Source: Streptomyces oryzae (GTDB lineage Bacteria; Actinomycetota; Actinomycetes; Streptomycetales; Streptomycetaceae). From it: DNA of 56,948 nt. This document shows, piece by piece, positions 33,153 to 41,791 of the stretch. The DNA is taken from the NCBI RefSeq assembly GCF_017676365.1, contig NZ_JADKMA010000019.1, positions 1 through 56,948 on the forward strand, written 5' to 3'. The number at the start of each line of letters is the position of its first letter. Position 1 is the stretch's first letter. The notes beneath the pieces were generated by a model. The model ran no database searches, was not told the DNA's origin, and saw only the letters and a program-made list of their open reading frames with translations. The position numbers were made by a program, and so were the translations under genes.

Positions 33153-34970
33153 TTGCGCGAGTACAGCCTTCCGGCTCTCTACGAAGTCCCCGCAGACGGA
33201 AACCTGACGGACCTCATCCGCCGGAACGCGGCTCAGCACCCCGACCTCCCCGTCCTGGGACGCAAGCGCGAAGGCCGCTGGGAGGACGTGACCGCCACCG
33301 CGTTCCTCGCCGAGGTGCAGCAGGCCGCCAAGGGTCTGATCGCGGCGGGTGTGGAGCCGGGCGACCGGGTGGGCCTGATGTCGCGCACCCGGTACGAGTG
33401 GACGCTGCTGGACTTCGCCGTCTGGAGCGCGGGCGGCGTCACCGTGCCCATCTTCGAGACCAGTTCGCCCGAGCAGATCTCCTGGGTCCTCGGCGACTCG
33501 GGCGCCGTCGTCTGTCTGGTGGAGACCGAAGCGCACGCAGCGGCCGTCGACTCGGTGCGCGACCGGCTGCCCGAGCTGCGCGACGTATGGCAGATCGAAC
33601 CGGGGCCCGGCAGCGAAGCGAGCGAGGGCGCCGTCGCGCAACTGGCCGCGCTGGGCGCCGGGATCAGCGACGAGAAGGTGGAGGAGCGCAGCTCCGCCGC
33701 CGACGCCGACTCGCCCGCGACCATCGTCTACACCTCCGGCACCACAGGGCGCCCCAAGGGCTGTGTGCTCACCCACCGCAGCTTCTTCGCGGAGTGCGGA
33801 AACGTGGTCGAGCGGCTGCGCCCGATGTTCCGGCCCGGCGAGGGTTCGGTGCTGCTGTTCCTGCCGGTCGCCCACGTCCTCGGACGGCTGGTGCAGGTGG
33901 GTGCCGTGATGGCGCCGATCAAGCTGGGGCACGTCGCGGACATCAAGGACCTCACCGACGAGCTCGGCTCCTTCCGGCCGACGATGGTGCTGGGCGTCCC
34001 CCGCGTCTTCGAGAAGGTCTTCAACTCCGCGCGGGCACAGGCCGTCGCGAGCGGCAAGGGCAGGATCTTCGACCGGGCGGCCGAGGTGGCCGGTGCCTAC
34101 AGCCGCGCACTGGACGACCCGGCGGGCCCCTCGCTCAGACTCCGTATCCAGCACAAGATCTTCGACAAGCTGGTCTACAGCAAGCTGCGCGCCGTCCTCG
34201 GCGGCCGGGCCACCCACGCCATCTCCGGCGGCGCACCGCTGGGTGAGCGGCTGGGCCACTTCTTCCGCGGCGTCGGCTTCACCGTGCTGGAGGGGTACGG
34301 GCTCACCGAGTCGTGCGCCGCGACCGCCTTCAACCCGTACGACCGGCCCAAGATCGGCACTGTGGGCCAGCCGCTGCCCGGCTCCGTCATCCGGATCGCC
34401 GACGACGGCGAGGTGCTGCTGCACGGCGAGCACCTGTTCACCGGCTACTGGAACAACCAGCAGGCCGGCGACGAGGCGCTGGCCGACGGCTGGTTCCACA
34501 CCGGCGATCTGGGGACGCTCGATGTGGACGGCTATCTGACCATCACCGGGCGGAAGAAGGAGATCCTGGTGACCGCGGGCGGCAAGAACGTAGCCCCCGC
34601 CGTCATCGAGGACCGCATCCGCGCCCACGCGCTGGTCGCCGAGTGCATGGTCGTCGGCGACGGCCGGCCCTTCGTCGGCGCGCTGCTGACCGTGGACGAG
34701 GAGTTCCTGCCGCGCTGGGCCGCCGAGCACGGCAAGCAGGACCTCGGCCACGAGCAGCTGCTGGAGGACCCCGACCTGCTCGCCGAGCTCCAGACCGCCG
34801 TCGACGAGGGCAACAAGGCCGTCTCCAGGGCCGAGTCGGTGCGGAAGTTCCGGGTGCTGCGGGAGCAGTTCACCGAGGACTCCGGGCATGTCACCCCCTC
34901 CCTGAAGCTGAAACGGGGCGTGGTGGCGAAGGACTTCGCCGAGGAGATCGAAGCCCTCTACACCGCGTAA
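33153..34970 (+). CDS. Long-chain fatty-acid-CoA ligase (AMP-forming)
   Basis: Activates fatty acids as acyl-AMP then acyl-CoA. The start is a TTG at 33153, eight bases after GAGGAG, giving 605 residues. An upstream ATG at 33099 has no ribosome site. Motifs: P-loop 'IVYTSGTTGRPKGCVLTH' (about 191-208), 'LPVAHVLGRLVQVG', 'GGAPLGERLGHFF', 'LEGYGLTESCA', 'GWFHTGDLGTLDVDGYLTITGRKKEILVTAGGKNVAP' and the C-terminal Lys domain ('TPSLKLKRGVVAKDF'). This subfamily (FAA1/FadD15-like) is common in actinobacteria. The chain length is not predictable. Confidence 0.93.
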   Translation: MREYSLPALYEVPADGNLTDLIRRNAAQHPDLPVLGRKREGRWEDVTATAFLAEVQQAAKGLIAAGVEPGDRVGLMSRTRYEWTLLDFAVWSAGGVTVPIFETSSPEQISWVLGDSGAVVCLVETEAHAAAVDSVRDRLPELRDVWQIEPGPGSEASEGAVAQLAALGAGISDEKVEERSSAADADSPATIVYTSGTTGRPKGCVLTHRSFFAECGNVVERLRPMFRPGEGSVLLFLPVAHVLGRLVQVGAVMAPIKLGHVADIKDLTDELGSFRPTMVLGVPRVFEKVFNSARAQAVASGKGRIFDRAAEVAGAYSRALDDPAGPSLRLRIQHKIFDKLVYSKLRAVLGGRATHAISGGAPLGERLGHFFRGVGFTVLEGYGLTESCAATAFNPYDRPKIGTVGQPLPGSVIRIADDGEVLLHGEHLFTGYWNNQQAGDEALADGWFHTGDLGTLDVDGYLTITGRKKEILVTAGGKNVAPAVIEDRIRAHALVAECMVVGDGRPFVGALLTVDEEFLPRWAAEHGKQDLGHEQLLEDPDLLAELQTAVDEGNKAVSRAESVRKFRVLREQFTEDSGHVTPSLKLKRGVVAKDFAEEIEALYTA

Positions 34971-34975
34971 CTGCC

Positions 34976-35060
34976 CACGGGCTGCCCCTGACCGCAGTCA
35001 GCAGTCTGCGGGCTGGTTGCCGGCTTGGCCCACAGTTCCCCGCGCCCCTGTCGGGGCGAT
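34976..35060 (+). repeat. Dispersed modular repeat, copy C (overlaps the azoR 3' end)
   Basis: GGGCTGCCCCTGACCG, GTCTGCGGGCTGGTTGCCGG and CAGTTCCCCGCGCCCCTGTC-GGGGCG, lacking the CTCGAAGAGCTTGGGG module. It begins six bases after the fadD stop. Its distal 60 bases, read on the minus strand, encode the last 20 residues of the azoreductase and its stop. Confidence 0.82.
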
Positions 35061-35759
35061 GAGCCGGGCCGCCAGTTCGAGGACTCCCTCGCGGGCCGCG
35101 GCCAGCGATTCGGCGGCCCGCGTCCGGAGCGGGGCCATCTTGGGTACGTCCCGGGCGCGGGTCAGCTCGGCGGTCACGACGTGCAGGTTCTCCTCGGGCA
35201 CCCCGCGGTCGGTGAAGTAGCCCCGCAGATACGGCACCTGGAAGTCGAGCCCCTCGCGCGGGGCGCCCGGGCCGTAGCCGCCACCACGCGCACCGACGAC
35301 CACGACGTGCTTGTCCCGCAGCCGGCTGCGGCCCGTCTCCGGGTCGAGGAGCGCTCCCGGAAAGCTGATCCGGTCGATCCACGCCATCAGCGCGGCGGGC
35401 ACCGTGAGGTTGTACATCGGCACGCCCAGCAGCAGGACGTCCGCCGCCAGCACCTCCTCGACCAGCGGCCGCGTCGTACGCCACACGTGCTCGTCCGCGG
35501 CGTCCCTGACCAGCCCCGCCACCCGGTCCACGGGTACGGTGCCGTGCCGCTCCACCCAGTATCCGAACCTGGCGTAGTCGGCGGTGACGAGCGGGACCGG
35601 CGCGGCTGCCAGGTCCCGGTGGCGGTATCCGGCATCTCCGTGGTGCTGCCGCCACCTGTCGGCGAACAGCGCGGTGAGCTGCCTGCTGACCGAGGTGTCC
35701 GCGGGGCTCACGCTGGCGTCGACGCGCAGCAGGAACGGCGTCGTCGCATCGTGTTTCAT
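34998..35759 (-). CDS. FMN-dependent NADH-azoreductase (AzoR-like)
   Basis: 253 residues from ATG at 35759. A flavodoxin-like fold: 'LLRVDASVSPADTSVSRQLTALFADRW', 'LAADVLLLGVPMYNLTVPAALMAWIDRISFPGALL' (FMN-binding PMYN), and 'HVVVVGARGGGYGPG'. It would reduce azo compounds or quinones with NADH. The final 20 residues (GARGTVGQAGNQPADC at the end) come from a dispersed repeat, not the family. It is divergent from an ECF41/SigJ-type sigma gene, the arrangement in which the sigma factor controls its neighbour. Confidence 0.88.
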   Translation of the reverse strand: MKHDATTPFLLRVDASVSPADTSVSRQLTALFADRWRQHHGDAGYRHRDLAAAPVPLVTADYARFGYWVERHGTVPVDRVAGLVRDAADEHVWRTTRPLVEEVLAADVLLLGVPMYNLTVPAALMAWIDRISFPGALLDPETGRSRLRDKHVVVVGARGGGYGPGAPREGLDFQVPYLRGYFTDRGVPEENLHVVTAELTRARDVPKMAPLRTRAAESLAAAREGVLELAARLIAPTGARGTVGQAGNQPADC

Positions 35760-35773
35760 CGAGGGCTCTCTCC

Positions 35774-35800
35774 TGTCACTTCTCCGGCGTCGGATACGTC
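35774..35800 (+). promoter_or_regulatory. ECF41-type promoter motif toward the sigma gene
   Basis: TGTCACT (35774-35780), 16 bases, then CGTC (35797-35800). The published ECF41 motif as I recall it is TGTCACA in the -35 region and CGTC in the -10 region, so this matches 6 of 7 and 4 of 4. Transcription would start about 30 bases before the sigma ATG. Confidence 0.7.
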
Positions 35801-35809
35801 GATGAAGGT

Positions 35810-35836
35810 GACGGAACGCGCGAGGGAAAGGTGACC
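35810..35836 (-). promoter_or_regulatory. ECF41-type promoter motif toward azoR
   Basis: On the minus strand: GGTCACC (35836-35830), 16 bases, CGTC (35813-35810). It matches the ECF41 motif at 5 of 7 and 4 of 4, with the same spacing as the opposite-strand copy. The two motifs face away from each other in the 78-base intergenic gap. Confidence 0.55.
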
Positions 35837-35837
35837 G

Positions 35838-36764
35838 ATGGACGAGCCGACCCGGCTGGCCGACCGCTTCGAGGAGAGCCGCGGCCTGCTGCTGGCCGTC
35901 TCCTGCCGGATGCTGGGCTCGCTCAGCGAGGCGGAGGACGCCGTGCAGGAGACCTGGCTGCGGCTGAGCCGCACCGACGCCGAGACCATCGACAACCTGC
36001 CCGCCTGGCTGCGTACGGTCGTCTCCCGGATCTGTCTCGACATGCTGCGGGCCCGCGCCGCCCGTCCCGAGGAGCCGGTGGGGCAGCACGTGCCCGACCC
36101 CCTGCCACAGGGGGAGGCCGACGGGCCCGAGGACGAGGTGCTGCTGGCCGACTCGGTGGGCAGGGCCCTGCTCGTCGTACTGGACCGGCTGGGACCGGCC
36201 GAGCGGGTCGCGTTCGTGCTGCACGACATGTTCGCCGTCCCCTTCGAGCAGATCGCGCCACTGGTGGAGCGCTCGCCCGTCGCCGCCAAGAAGCTCGCCA
36301 GCCGGGCCCGCAGCCGCGTGCGCGGCACACCGGCCGTGCCCGCGACGCAGCTGGCTCAGCAGCGGACAGCCGTGGAGGCGTTCCTGTCCGCCGCGCGCAA
36401 GGGGGAGTTGGCCGGGCTGCTCGCCGTGCTCGCGCCCGATGTGGTGCGCCGCGCCGATCCTGCGGCTCTTCCGGCGGGCGCCGCGGCGCTCGTACGCGGC
36501 GCCGACGCCGTGGCCCGGGGCACGGTGCTGCTGTCCCAGCGGTCCCGGTACGCGCAGACCGCGCTGGTGGACGGGGCCGTGGGGGCCGTCCTCGCGCCGC
36601 GCGGCAGGCTGCTCGCGGCGCTCACCTTCGCCGTCGAGGGCGGCCGGATCACGGCGTACGAGGTGATCGCGGACCCGGCGCGGCTGGCCGGTCTCGAGGT
36701 GGCGCTGCTCGATCCGGTGCCGCCGGAGGCCGGCCCGGAGTCCTGGTCACAGCAGCTCGCGTAG
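35838..36764 (+). CDS. ECF sigma factor, SigJ/ECF41-like with SnoaL-type C-terminal extension
   Basis: 308 residues. Sigma region 2 (about 10-75: 'LLLAVSCRMLGSLSEAEDAVQETWLRLSR', 'LPAWLRTVVSRICLDMLRARAA'), region 4 (about 115-165: 'LGPAERVAFVLHDMFAVPFEQIAPLVERSPVAAKKLASRARSRV'), then a 130-residue NTF2/SnoaL-like domain ending 'DPARLAGLEV', close to the NPDKL-type end of ECF41. In this family the extension replaces an anti-sigma factor. ATG at 35838. It is divergent from azoR and overlaps the convergent glycosyltransferase by 18 bases. Confidence 0.9.
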   Translation: MDEPTRLADRFEESRGLLLAVSCRMLGSLSEAEDAVQETWLRLSRTDAETIDNLPAWLRTVVSRICLDMLRARAARPEEPVGQHVPDPLPQGEADGPEDEVLLADSVGRALLVVLDRLGPAERVAFVLHDMFAVPFEQIAPLVERSPVAAKKLASRARSRVRGTPAVPATQLAQQRTAVEAFLSAARKGELAGLLAVLAPDVVRRADPAALPAGAAALVRGADAVARGTVLLSQRSRYAQTALVDGAVGAVLAPRGRLLAALTFAVEGGRITAYEVIADPARLAGLEVALLDPVPPEAGPESWSQQLA

Positions 36765-37889
36765 CCGCTCCGCGAGGAGGTCCCAGCGCCAGCGCTCCTC
36801 GACCCACTGCCGGCCCCGGGCGCCCATGCGGGTGCGCAGTCCGGGGTCGCGGAGGAGTTCGGTCAGCCGGTCGGCGGTCCGCTCGGGGCTGCCGCCGGGC
36901 ACCACCCAGCCCGTCTCGCCGTCCAGTACCGCGTCCGGCGCTCCGCCGGAGTCACCGGCGAGCACGGGCAGTCCGGTGGCGGACGCCTCCAGGTAGACGA
37001 TGCCGAGCCCCTCCACGTCCAGCCCGCCGCGCCGGGTGCGGCACGGCATCGCGAAGACGTCGCCCGCGCCGTAGTGCGCGGGCAGCTCCTCCCAAGTGAC
37101 GGGGCCGGTGAAGCGCACCGCGTCGGTGAGCCCGCGGGAGGCGGCCAGCTTCTCCAGGTCGGCGCGGTAGGGGCCGCCGCCGACGATCAGCAGCACCGCG
37201 TCGGGCACCGACTCCAGCACCCGCGGCATGGCCTCGATGAGCGTGTCCTGGCCCTTGCGGCGCACCAGCCGCGAGACGCAGACGACCACGGGGCGTTCCG
37301 TCAGGCCCAGCCGGGCGCGCACCGCGTCGCCGCCCGAAGCCGGGTGGAAGGTCTTCTCGTCCACCCCGGGCGTCAGTTGCACCATGCGCGCAGCGGCCTC
37401 GGGGGTGAGCGCGGCGGCGATGCGGCGGCGCGTGTAGTCGCCGAGGTAGGTGAGGGTGTCGGTCTGCTCGCCGATCCGCCGCAGCAGGCCGCGGGCCGCG
37501 GGGAGCTGTGCCCAGCCCGCCTCGTGGCCGTGGGTGGTCGCCACGATGCGCTCGGCCCCGGCCCTGCGCAGCGCGGGCGCCATCAGTCCCAGCGGCGCAG
37601 CGGCGCCGAACCACACGGCGCGGCAGCCGTGCTCCCGCAGCAGCGAGACGGCACGCTTGGTCACCCGCGGAGTGGGCAGCAGCATCGTCGTGCGGTCACG
37701 GACGACCGTGAAGGGCTGCTCGGCGTCGAACGCCGCCGTTGCTTCCCTCCCCTCCCGGCTCCGCTTCCAGGTCGAGGCGTAGACCACGACCTGGGAGGGG
37801 TCCAGGCGCAGCGCCATGCTGTGCAGAAACGCCTGGATGCCGCCGGCGCGTGGCGGGAAGTCATTGGTGACGACCAGGGTCTTGTGCAT
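36747..37889 (-). CDS. GT4 glycosyltransferase, PimB'-like mannosyltransferase
   Basis: 380 residues from ATG at 37889 (MHKTLVVTNDFPPRAGGIQAF); another ATG four codons earlier is possible. The GT-B fold has the N-terminal 'FPPRAGGIQAFLHSMALRL' and the nucleotide-sugar motif 'PCRTRRGGLDVEGLGIVYLEASATGLPVLAG' (EX7E). Also present are 'VSRLVRRKGQDTLIEAMPRV' and 'FTGPVTWEELPAHYGAGDV'. This is the signature of actinobacterial PimB', which adds the second mannose to phosphatidylinositol mannosides with GDP-mannose. It is divergent from a GT87 enzyme, possibly in the same envelope pathway. Confidence 0.88.
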   Translation of the reverse strand: MHKTLVVTNDFPPRAGGIQAFLHSMALRLDPSQVVVYASTWKRSREGREATAAFDAEQPFTVVRDRTTMLLPTPRVTKRAVSLLREHGCRAVWFGAAAPLGLMAPALRRAGAERIVATTHGHEAGWAQLPAARGLLRRIGEQTDTLTYLGDYTRRRIAAALTPEAAARMVQLTPGVDEKTFHPASGGDAVRARLGLTERPVVVCVSRLVRRKGQDTLIEAMPRVLESVPDAVLLIVGGGPYRADLEKLAASRGLTDAVRFTGPVTWEELPAHYGAGDVFAMPCRTRRGGLDVEGLGIVYLEASATGLPVLAGDSGGAPDAVLDGETGWVVPGGSPERTADRLTELLRDPGLRTRMGARGRQWVEERWRWDLLAERLRELL

Positions 37890-37973
37890 CGTCGTGTGCA
37901 TCGCCGCCGACAGTACCGCGTGCGGGAGCGGGCGGTACGGGCGGCCGATCGGCCCAGGCGAGGAAGGACATGT

Positions 37974-39314
37974 GTGCGGGGCGAGGCGGGACGAGCGCGC
38001 GGTGCGGTGGCGCCGTTGCTGGTGTGGGCGGTCACCCGGGCGGTGCTGCTGCTCTTTGTGTTCAAGGTCTGCACGGTCCCCGGGGGCATGGACATCACCA
38101 CCGACGTCTCGGTGATCTATCACGGATGGTATGAGCAGCTGAGCAGCGGAACGTTTCCGTCCGACGATGTGACCTGGCAGTACCCGCCCGCCGCCGCACT
38201 GGTGATCCTCTCCCCCGGGCTGCTCACCGGGCTGGGCCTGGTCAGCTACGCCTCCGCCTTCTTCGTGCTGGCCTGCGCCGCCGACGCGGTGGTGCTCGGG
38301 CTGCTGCTGTACGCGGCGCGGCAGCGCGGGCAGCGCGACCCCGGGGCCGGGTCGCGGCGCCGGGCCGGGGTGTGGGCGTGGGTGGCCGGGGTGCCGCTGC
38401 TGGGGCCGACGGCGTACGCGCGCTATGACCTGATGGTGACCGTCCTCGCCGTCGCCGCACTGCTGGCGGCCGCACGGCACCCGCGTGCCGCGGGGGTGCT
38501 GGCCGGGCTGGGTGCGCTGGTGAAGGTGTGGCCTGCCCTGCTGCTGCTCGGCACCGCACGCGGCCGGGCGACGCGGGCGATCTGGCTGAGCGCACTGGGG
38601 ACCGCGCTGGTGGTGACGGCGGGCTTCACCGCCACCATGCCGGGGGCGCTGGACTTTCTGTCCGCACAGGGCGGCCGGGGTACGGAGGTGGAGTCGGTCG
38701 GCTCGCTGGTGCTGCACGCGGCCCGGCAGTTCGGCTGGGAGGGGCAGGTGCTGCTGCGGTACGGCTCCATGGAGTTCGTGGGGCCCGGCGTACGGAACGT
38801 GAGCAACGCGGCGGTGGTGCTGACCGGACTGGGCTTCGGGTGGCTGGTGCTGTGGCGGCTGCGGGCGCGGGTGTGGACCTCGGCGACGATGGCGGATGCC
38901 GCACTCGCCGGGGTGCTGGTCTTCGTCGTCACCAGCCGGGTGCTCAGTCCGCAGTATCTGGTCTGGCTGGTGGGGCTGGCCGCGGTCTGTCTGACGCTGC
39001 GGGCCAGCCGCCAGGCACTGCCGGCCTGGCTGGTGGTCGTGGCGGCCGGGCTGACGCAGCTGGAGTTCCCGGTCTGGTTCGCGGATGTGGTGACCGGCGG
39101 GGGGCGGGGCACGGTGGTGCTGGCGGTGCGGAACGCGGTGCTGGTCGTCGCCGCTGTCCTCTCCTGTGTGCGGCTGTGGCGTTCGGCGGTGCCCCGGCCG
39201 TCCGAGCCCGACGAGGTTCCCCGGCCCCGCGAGGAGGCCACGGCCGTCGCGGCGGCGGGCCCCCCGTTCAGGGATGCAGTTGGCCCCGCACATAGCTCCG
39301 CCAGCGAGCGGTGA
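37974..39314 (+). CDS. GT87-type polyprenol-phosphate-dependent mannosyltransferase
   Basis: 446 residues from GTG at 37974 (SD GAGGAAGGA). About nine to ten transmembrane helices. 'VYHGWYEQLSSGTFPSDDVTWQYPPAAALVI'-like first loop with acidic residues and 'YPP' is typical of the DUF2029/GT87 family, as are 'LVKVWPALLLLG' and 'SPQYLVWL'. GT87 enzymes use decaprenyl-phosphomannose on the outer membrane face to extend PIM/lipomannan-like glycolipids. The pairing with the PimB'-like GT4 84 bases away supports that. The last 47 bases overlap the convergent peptidase gene. Confidence 0.85.
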   Translation: MRGEAGRARGAVAPLLVWAVTRAVLLLFVFKVCTVPGGMDITTDVSVIYHGWYEQLSSGTFPSDDVTWQYPPAAALVILSPGLLTGLGLVSYASAFFVLACAADAVVLGLLLYAARQRGQRDPGAGSRRRAGVWAWVAGVPLLGPTAYARYDLMVTVLAVAALLAAARHPRAAGVLAGLGALVKVWPALLLLGTARGRATRAIWLSALGTALVVTAGFTATMPGALDFLSAQGGRGTEVESVGSLVLHAARQFGWEGQVLLRYGSMEFVGPGVRNVSNAAVVLTGLGFGWLVLWRLRARVWTSATMADAALAGVLVFVVTSRVLSPQYLVWLVGLAAVCLTLRASRQALPAWLVVVAAGLTQLEFPVWFADVVTGGGRGTVVLAVRNAVLVVAAVLSCVRLWRSAVPRPSEPDEVPRPREEATAVAAAGPPFRDAVGPAHSSASER

Positions 39315-40476
39315 ACTCGGTCCGGGAGAGACCGAGGGCTGAGCGCAGCGCAGCGTCGACGTCCTCGCGGCCCGCGTGCTCGTACAGGGCGAGCAGCTTG
39401 CCGGAGCCCCACTGTTCGCCGATCATCCGGCAGGCCAGCCAGCCGCCCTCGTAGGCACGGGCCAGCCGCGCGGGGTCGTTGCCGAAGCGGAAGTCGCCGT
39501 CCGAGGGGAGGGCGCGCGGTATGGGGGTCGTACGCGCCAGCTCCGGGGCCGCCTCGCGGGCGGTCAGCCGGGAGCGCCGGTAGCCCGCCCAGTCGGCGAT
39601 GCCCTCGGAGAGCCACAGCGGGGTGGTGGAAGTGGTCTGCCTGCGGGTGGCGACGTGGGTGGTCTCATGGGTCAGCACCACCTGCCGGCCCTCCTCGCTG
39701 AGCAGCCCGTACGCCTTCGGATTGACGACGATACGGTCGCCGGGCCCGGACGCCCTGCTGCCCGCCTCGCCGGTGGTGACGGCGGCTATGCCCGCATAGG
39801 TACGGGAGTTGGCGGCGGGCGAGCCCAGCAGCCGGGCCATCTGCCGCGTCGAGGCGGGCGCCTCCAGCACGGTCCTGCGGGTCCAGCCGGCCGGCCAGAT
39901 CCGCGCGACGGCCGGTACGGCGCGGTCGGCTGCGGCAGCGAGCGCCCGCAGCTCGGAGCGGTTCCGGCCCACGCCGAGCACCAGGCTGTGCTCGCCCCGT
40001 ACGACGGTCATGGCGCCCTGTTCCCACAGCTGGGTGTCGCTGTTCGCTGCTTCGGAGGAGATGCGCCAGGTGCCGTCGCGGCGTACGAAGCGCAGGCGCT
40101 CGTCGGCGGTGGTGGCGGTGCGGTCGTAGCCCGCGAGGCGGTAGCGGAGAGTGGCCCGGACGGTGGCGGTGCGGTCGGTCCTGTCCGTGACCTCGAGCAC
40201 CTCGTACGACCAGGTGTCCAGCGGCAGCCGGCGCAGGTTGCGGAAGACCAGGCGCTGTTCGCCGCGCCGGTCCGGCTCGACGGTGGCGAGGAAGCCGGAC
40301 TCGTCACCGGAGCGCAGCGCCGCGGCCTGGCGGGCGAGGGCCTGCTGGAACGCGGCGCGGTCCGGGTCGTCGCCGGGCGTGCGGGCCGAGGCGCCCAGCG
40401 CACACAGCAGGGCGAGCGCTGCCGTACCGCTCAGCGCTCGCCCGTACCGGATACGCGCTCGCCTCTCGCCCACCAC
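39268..40476 (-). CDS. Secreted HExxH-type (gluzincin-like) metallopeptidase
   Basis: 402 residues from a GTG/ATG-type start at 40476. The signal region is 'RYGRALSGTAALALLCALGASART' (about residues 10-33). An NTF2-like region (about 40-150, 'FLATVEPDRRGEQRLVFRNLRRLPLDTWSYEVLEV') is followed by the peptidase: 'VVLTHETTHVATR' supplies HExxH and 'PLWLSEGIADWAGYR' the third ligand Glu. The C-terminal 'GGWLACRMIGEQWG' fits the MA-superfamily 'DUF4157/basic secretory' style. The target is unknown; probably extracellular or envelope-linked. Confidence 0.85.
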   Translation of the reverse strand: MVGERRARIRYGRALSGTAALALLCALGASARTPGDDPDRAAFQQALARQAAALRSGDESGFLATVEPDRRGEQRLVFRNLRRLPLDTWSYEVLEVTDRTDRTATVRATLRYRLAGYDRTATTADERLRFVRRDGTWRISSEAANSDTQLWEQGAMTVVRGEHSLVLGVGRNRSELRALAAAADRAVPAVARIWPAGWTRRTVLEAPASTRQMARLLGSPAANSRTYAGIAAVTTGEAGSRASGPGDRIVVNPKAYGLLSEEGRQVVLTHETTHVATRRQTTSTTPLWLSEGIADWAGYRRSRLTAREAAPELARTTPIPRALPSDGDFRFGNDPARLARAYEGGWLACRMIGEQWGSGKLLALYEHAGREDVDAALRSALGLSRTEFTARWRSYVRGQLHP

Positions 40477-40509
40477 ACCGAGGGTAAGGGCGCAGCTCGG
40501 CGGCGCTGG

Positions 40510-41550
40510 TCAGGGCCTGGTGACCGCGGAGACCGGCATCATGCCGACCGGGTCGTAGCGCACCGGCGCCCCGGGATGCGGCGCGTGCACGACCTGGCCG
40601 CCGCCCACGTACATCGCCACATGGCTGGCGTCGTCGCGGTAGAGCACCAGATCGCCGGGGCGGGCCTGGCTGAGCGGGACCTGCTGTCCTGCCGAGCGCT
40701 GGGCCTGGGACGTACGCGGGATCGAGGTGCCCGCCTGCTTGTACGCCCACTGCGTGAGCCCCGAGCAGTCGAAGGCACCAGGGCCCGCAGCGCCCCACGC
40801 GTACGGGCGTCCCACCGCGGACCTGACGGCGGCGACGGCAGCGGCGGCGCGCTGCGAGGACGGCTTGGCGCCGCCGAGGCCGCCGCCGTGCGTGTCCTTG
40901 TCCCGGTGGCCGTCGCGGGCCGCGCGCTGCTGGGGGGTGAGCTGGTTGAGCAGCCGCCGGGCGGCGGCGAGCTTCTGCTGGACGTCCTTCTTCCGGCGTT
41001 TGAGGGACTTTTGGAGGCCGTCGAGCTGTTCGAGCTTGCCGGCGGCCTCGCTGCGCTGCTGCTCGAGATGGCGCTGGGCCGACTGGAGTTGGTGCAGCCG
41101 GGTCAGCTGGCGGCTGCCGATGCGGTCGAGGGTGGCGGCTTTGTCGAGATAGCTGTCGGGGTCCTCGGTGAGCATCAGCGTCACGGCCGGGTCGATGCCG
41201 CCGGAGCGGTACTGCGCGCCCGCGAGGGAGCCGAGGGAGTCGCGCAGCCGGTTCACCTTCGCCTGGCCGCGGGCCACGCCGTCCTGCGCGTTGGCCACCT
41301 GCTTGCGCAGTTTGCCGGTGCGCTCGGCCACCCCGTTGTACTTCTCCGTCGCGACTTCCGCCTGCTCGTAGAGCCGGTCGATACGGGAGTTGAGCCGGGC
41401 GGCCGGCTTGTCGTCGGGCTTGGCGCCCGCCGGTGCCGCGGGGAGGAGCGCGGCTGCCGCGCCCGCAGCGGCGGCGGACAGCACGGTGACCCGCGCTGGC
41501 CAGCCCTGCCCGGGCTGCGGGGTACGTCGAGGGGACCGGTGCGATGCCAC
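40510..41550 (-). CDS. Secreted NlpC/P60 peptidoglycan hydrolase (paralogue 1)
   Basis: 346 residues from GTG at 41550. The signal peptide ends LLPAAPAGA (about residue 43). A long coiled coil (about 50-220) contains 'QYRSGGIDPAVTLMLTEDPDSYLDKAATLDRI', shared with its neighbour. The C-terminal NlpC/P60 domain has 'GAAGPGAFDCSGLTQWAYKQAGTSIPRTS' (Cys), 'SHVAMYVGGG' (His) and 'VVHAPHPG' (third residue). It hydrolyses D-Glu-meso/LL-DAP stem-peptide bonds in cell division and growth, as in RipA. It is a tandem duplicate of the next gene, 241 bases apart. Confidence 0.93.
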   Translation of the reverse strand: MASHRSPRRTPQPGQGWPARVTVLSAAAAGAAAALLPAAPAGAKPDDKPAARLNSRIDRLYEQAEVATEKYNGVAERTGKLRKQVANAQDGVARGQAKVNRLRDSLGSLAGAQYRSGGIDPAVTLMLTEDPDSYLDKAATLDRIGSRQLTRLHQLQSAQRHLEQQRSEAAGKLEQLDGLQKSLKRRKKDVQQKLAAARRLLNQLTPQQRAARDGHRDKDTHGGGLGGAKPSSQRAAAAVAAVRSAVGRPYAWGAAGPGAFDCSGLTQWAYKQAGTSIPRTSQAQRSAGQQVPLSQARPGDLVLYRDDASHVAMYVGGGQVVHAPHPGAPVRYDPVGMMPVSAVTRP

Positions 41551-41791
41551 TGGAGGAGGCGTTCCTTCCGCTAGGCGACTTGCGCCCGCAGAATGTAGCC
41601 GTGCCCTTACAGGGGACAAAGGACCGTCTGCCGTCGGTAAATCCCGCTCCACACTGCCGCGTTCGTCGATCCCGCAGGTCACCGGCCGGGTTCCGGGGTC
41701 ATCCGCACCCGGGGGGTTTCACTCGGACGAAGGACGTTTAGCGGTCATCACACTGGCTGGTGATCGGCCGGGAGTTGGGCCGTACGGCCGG

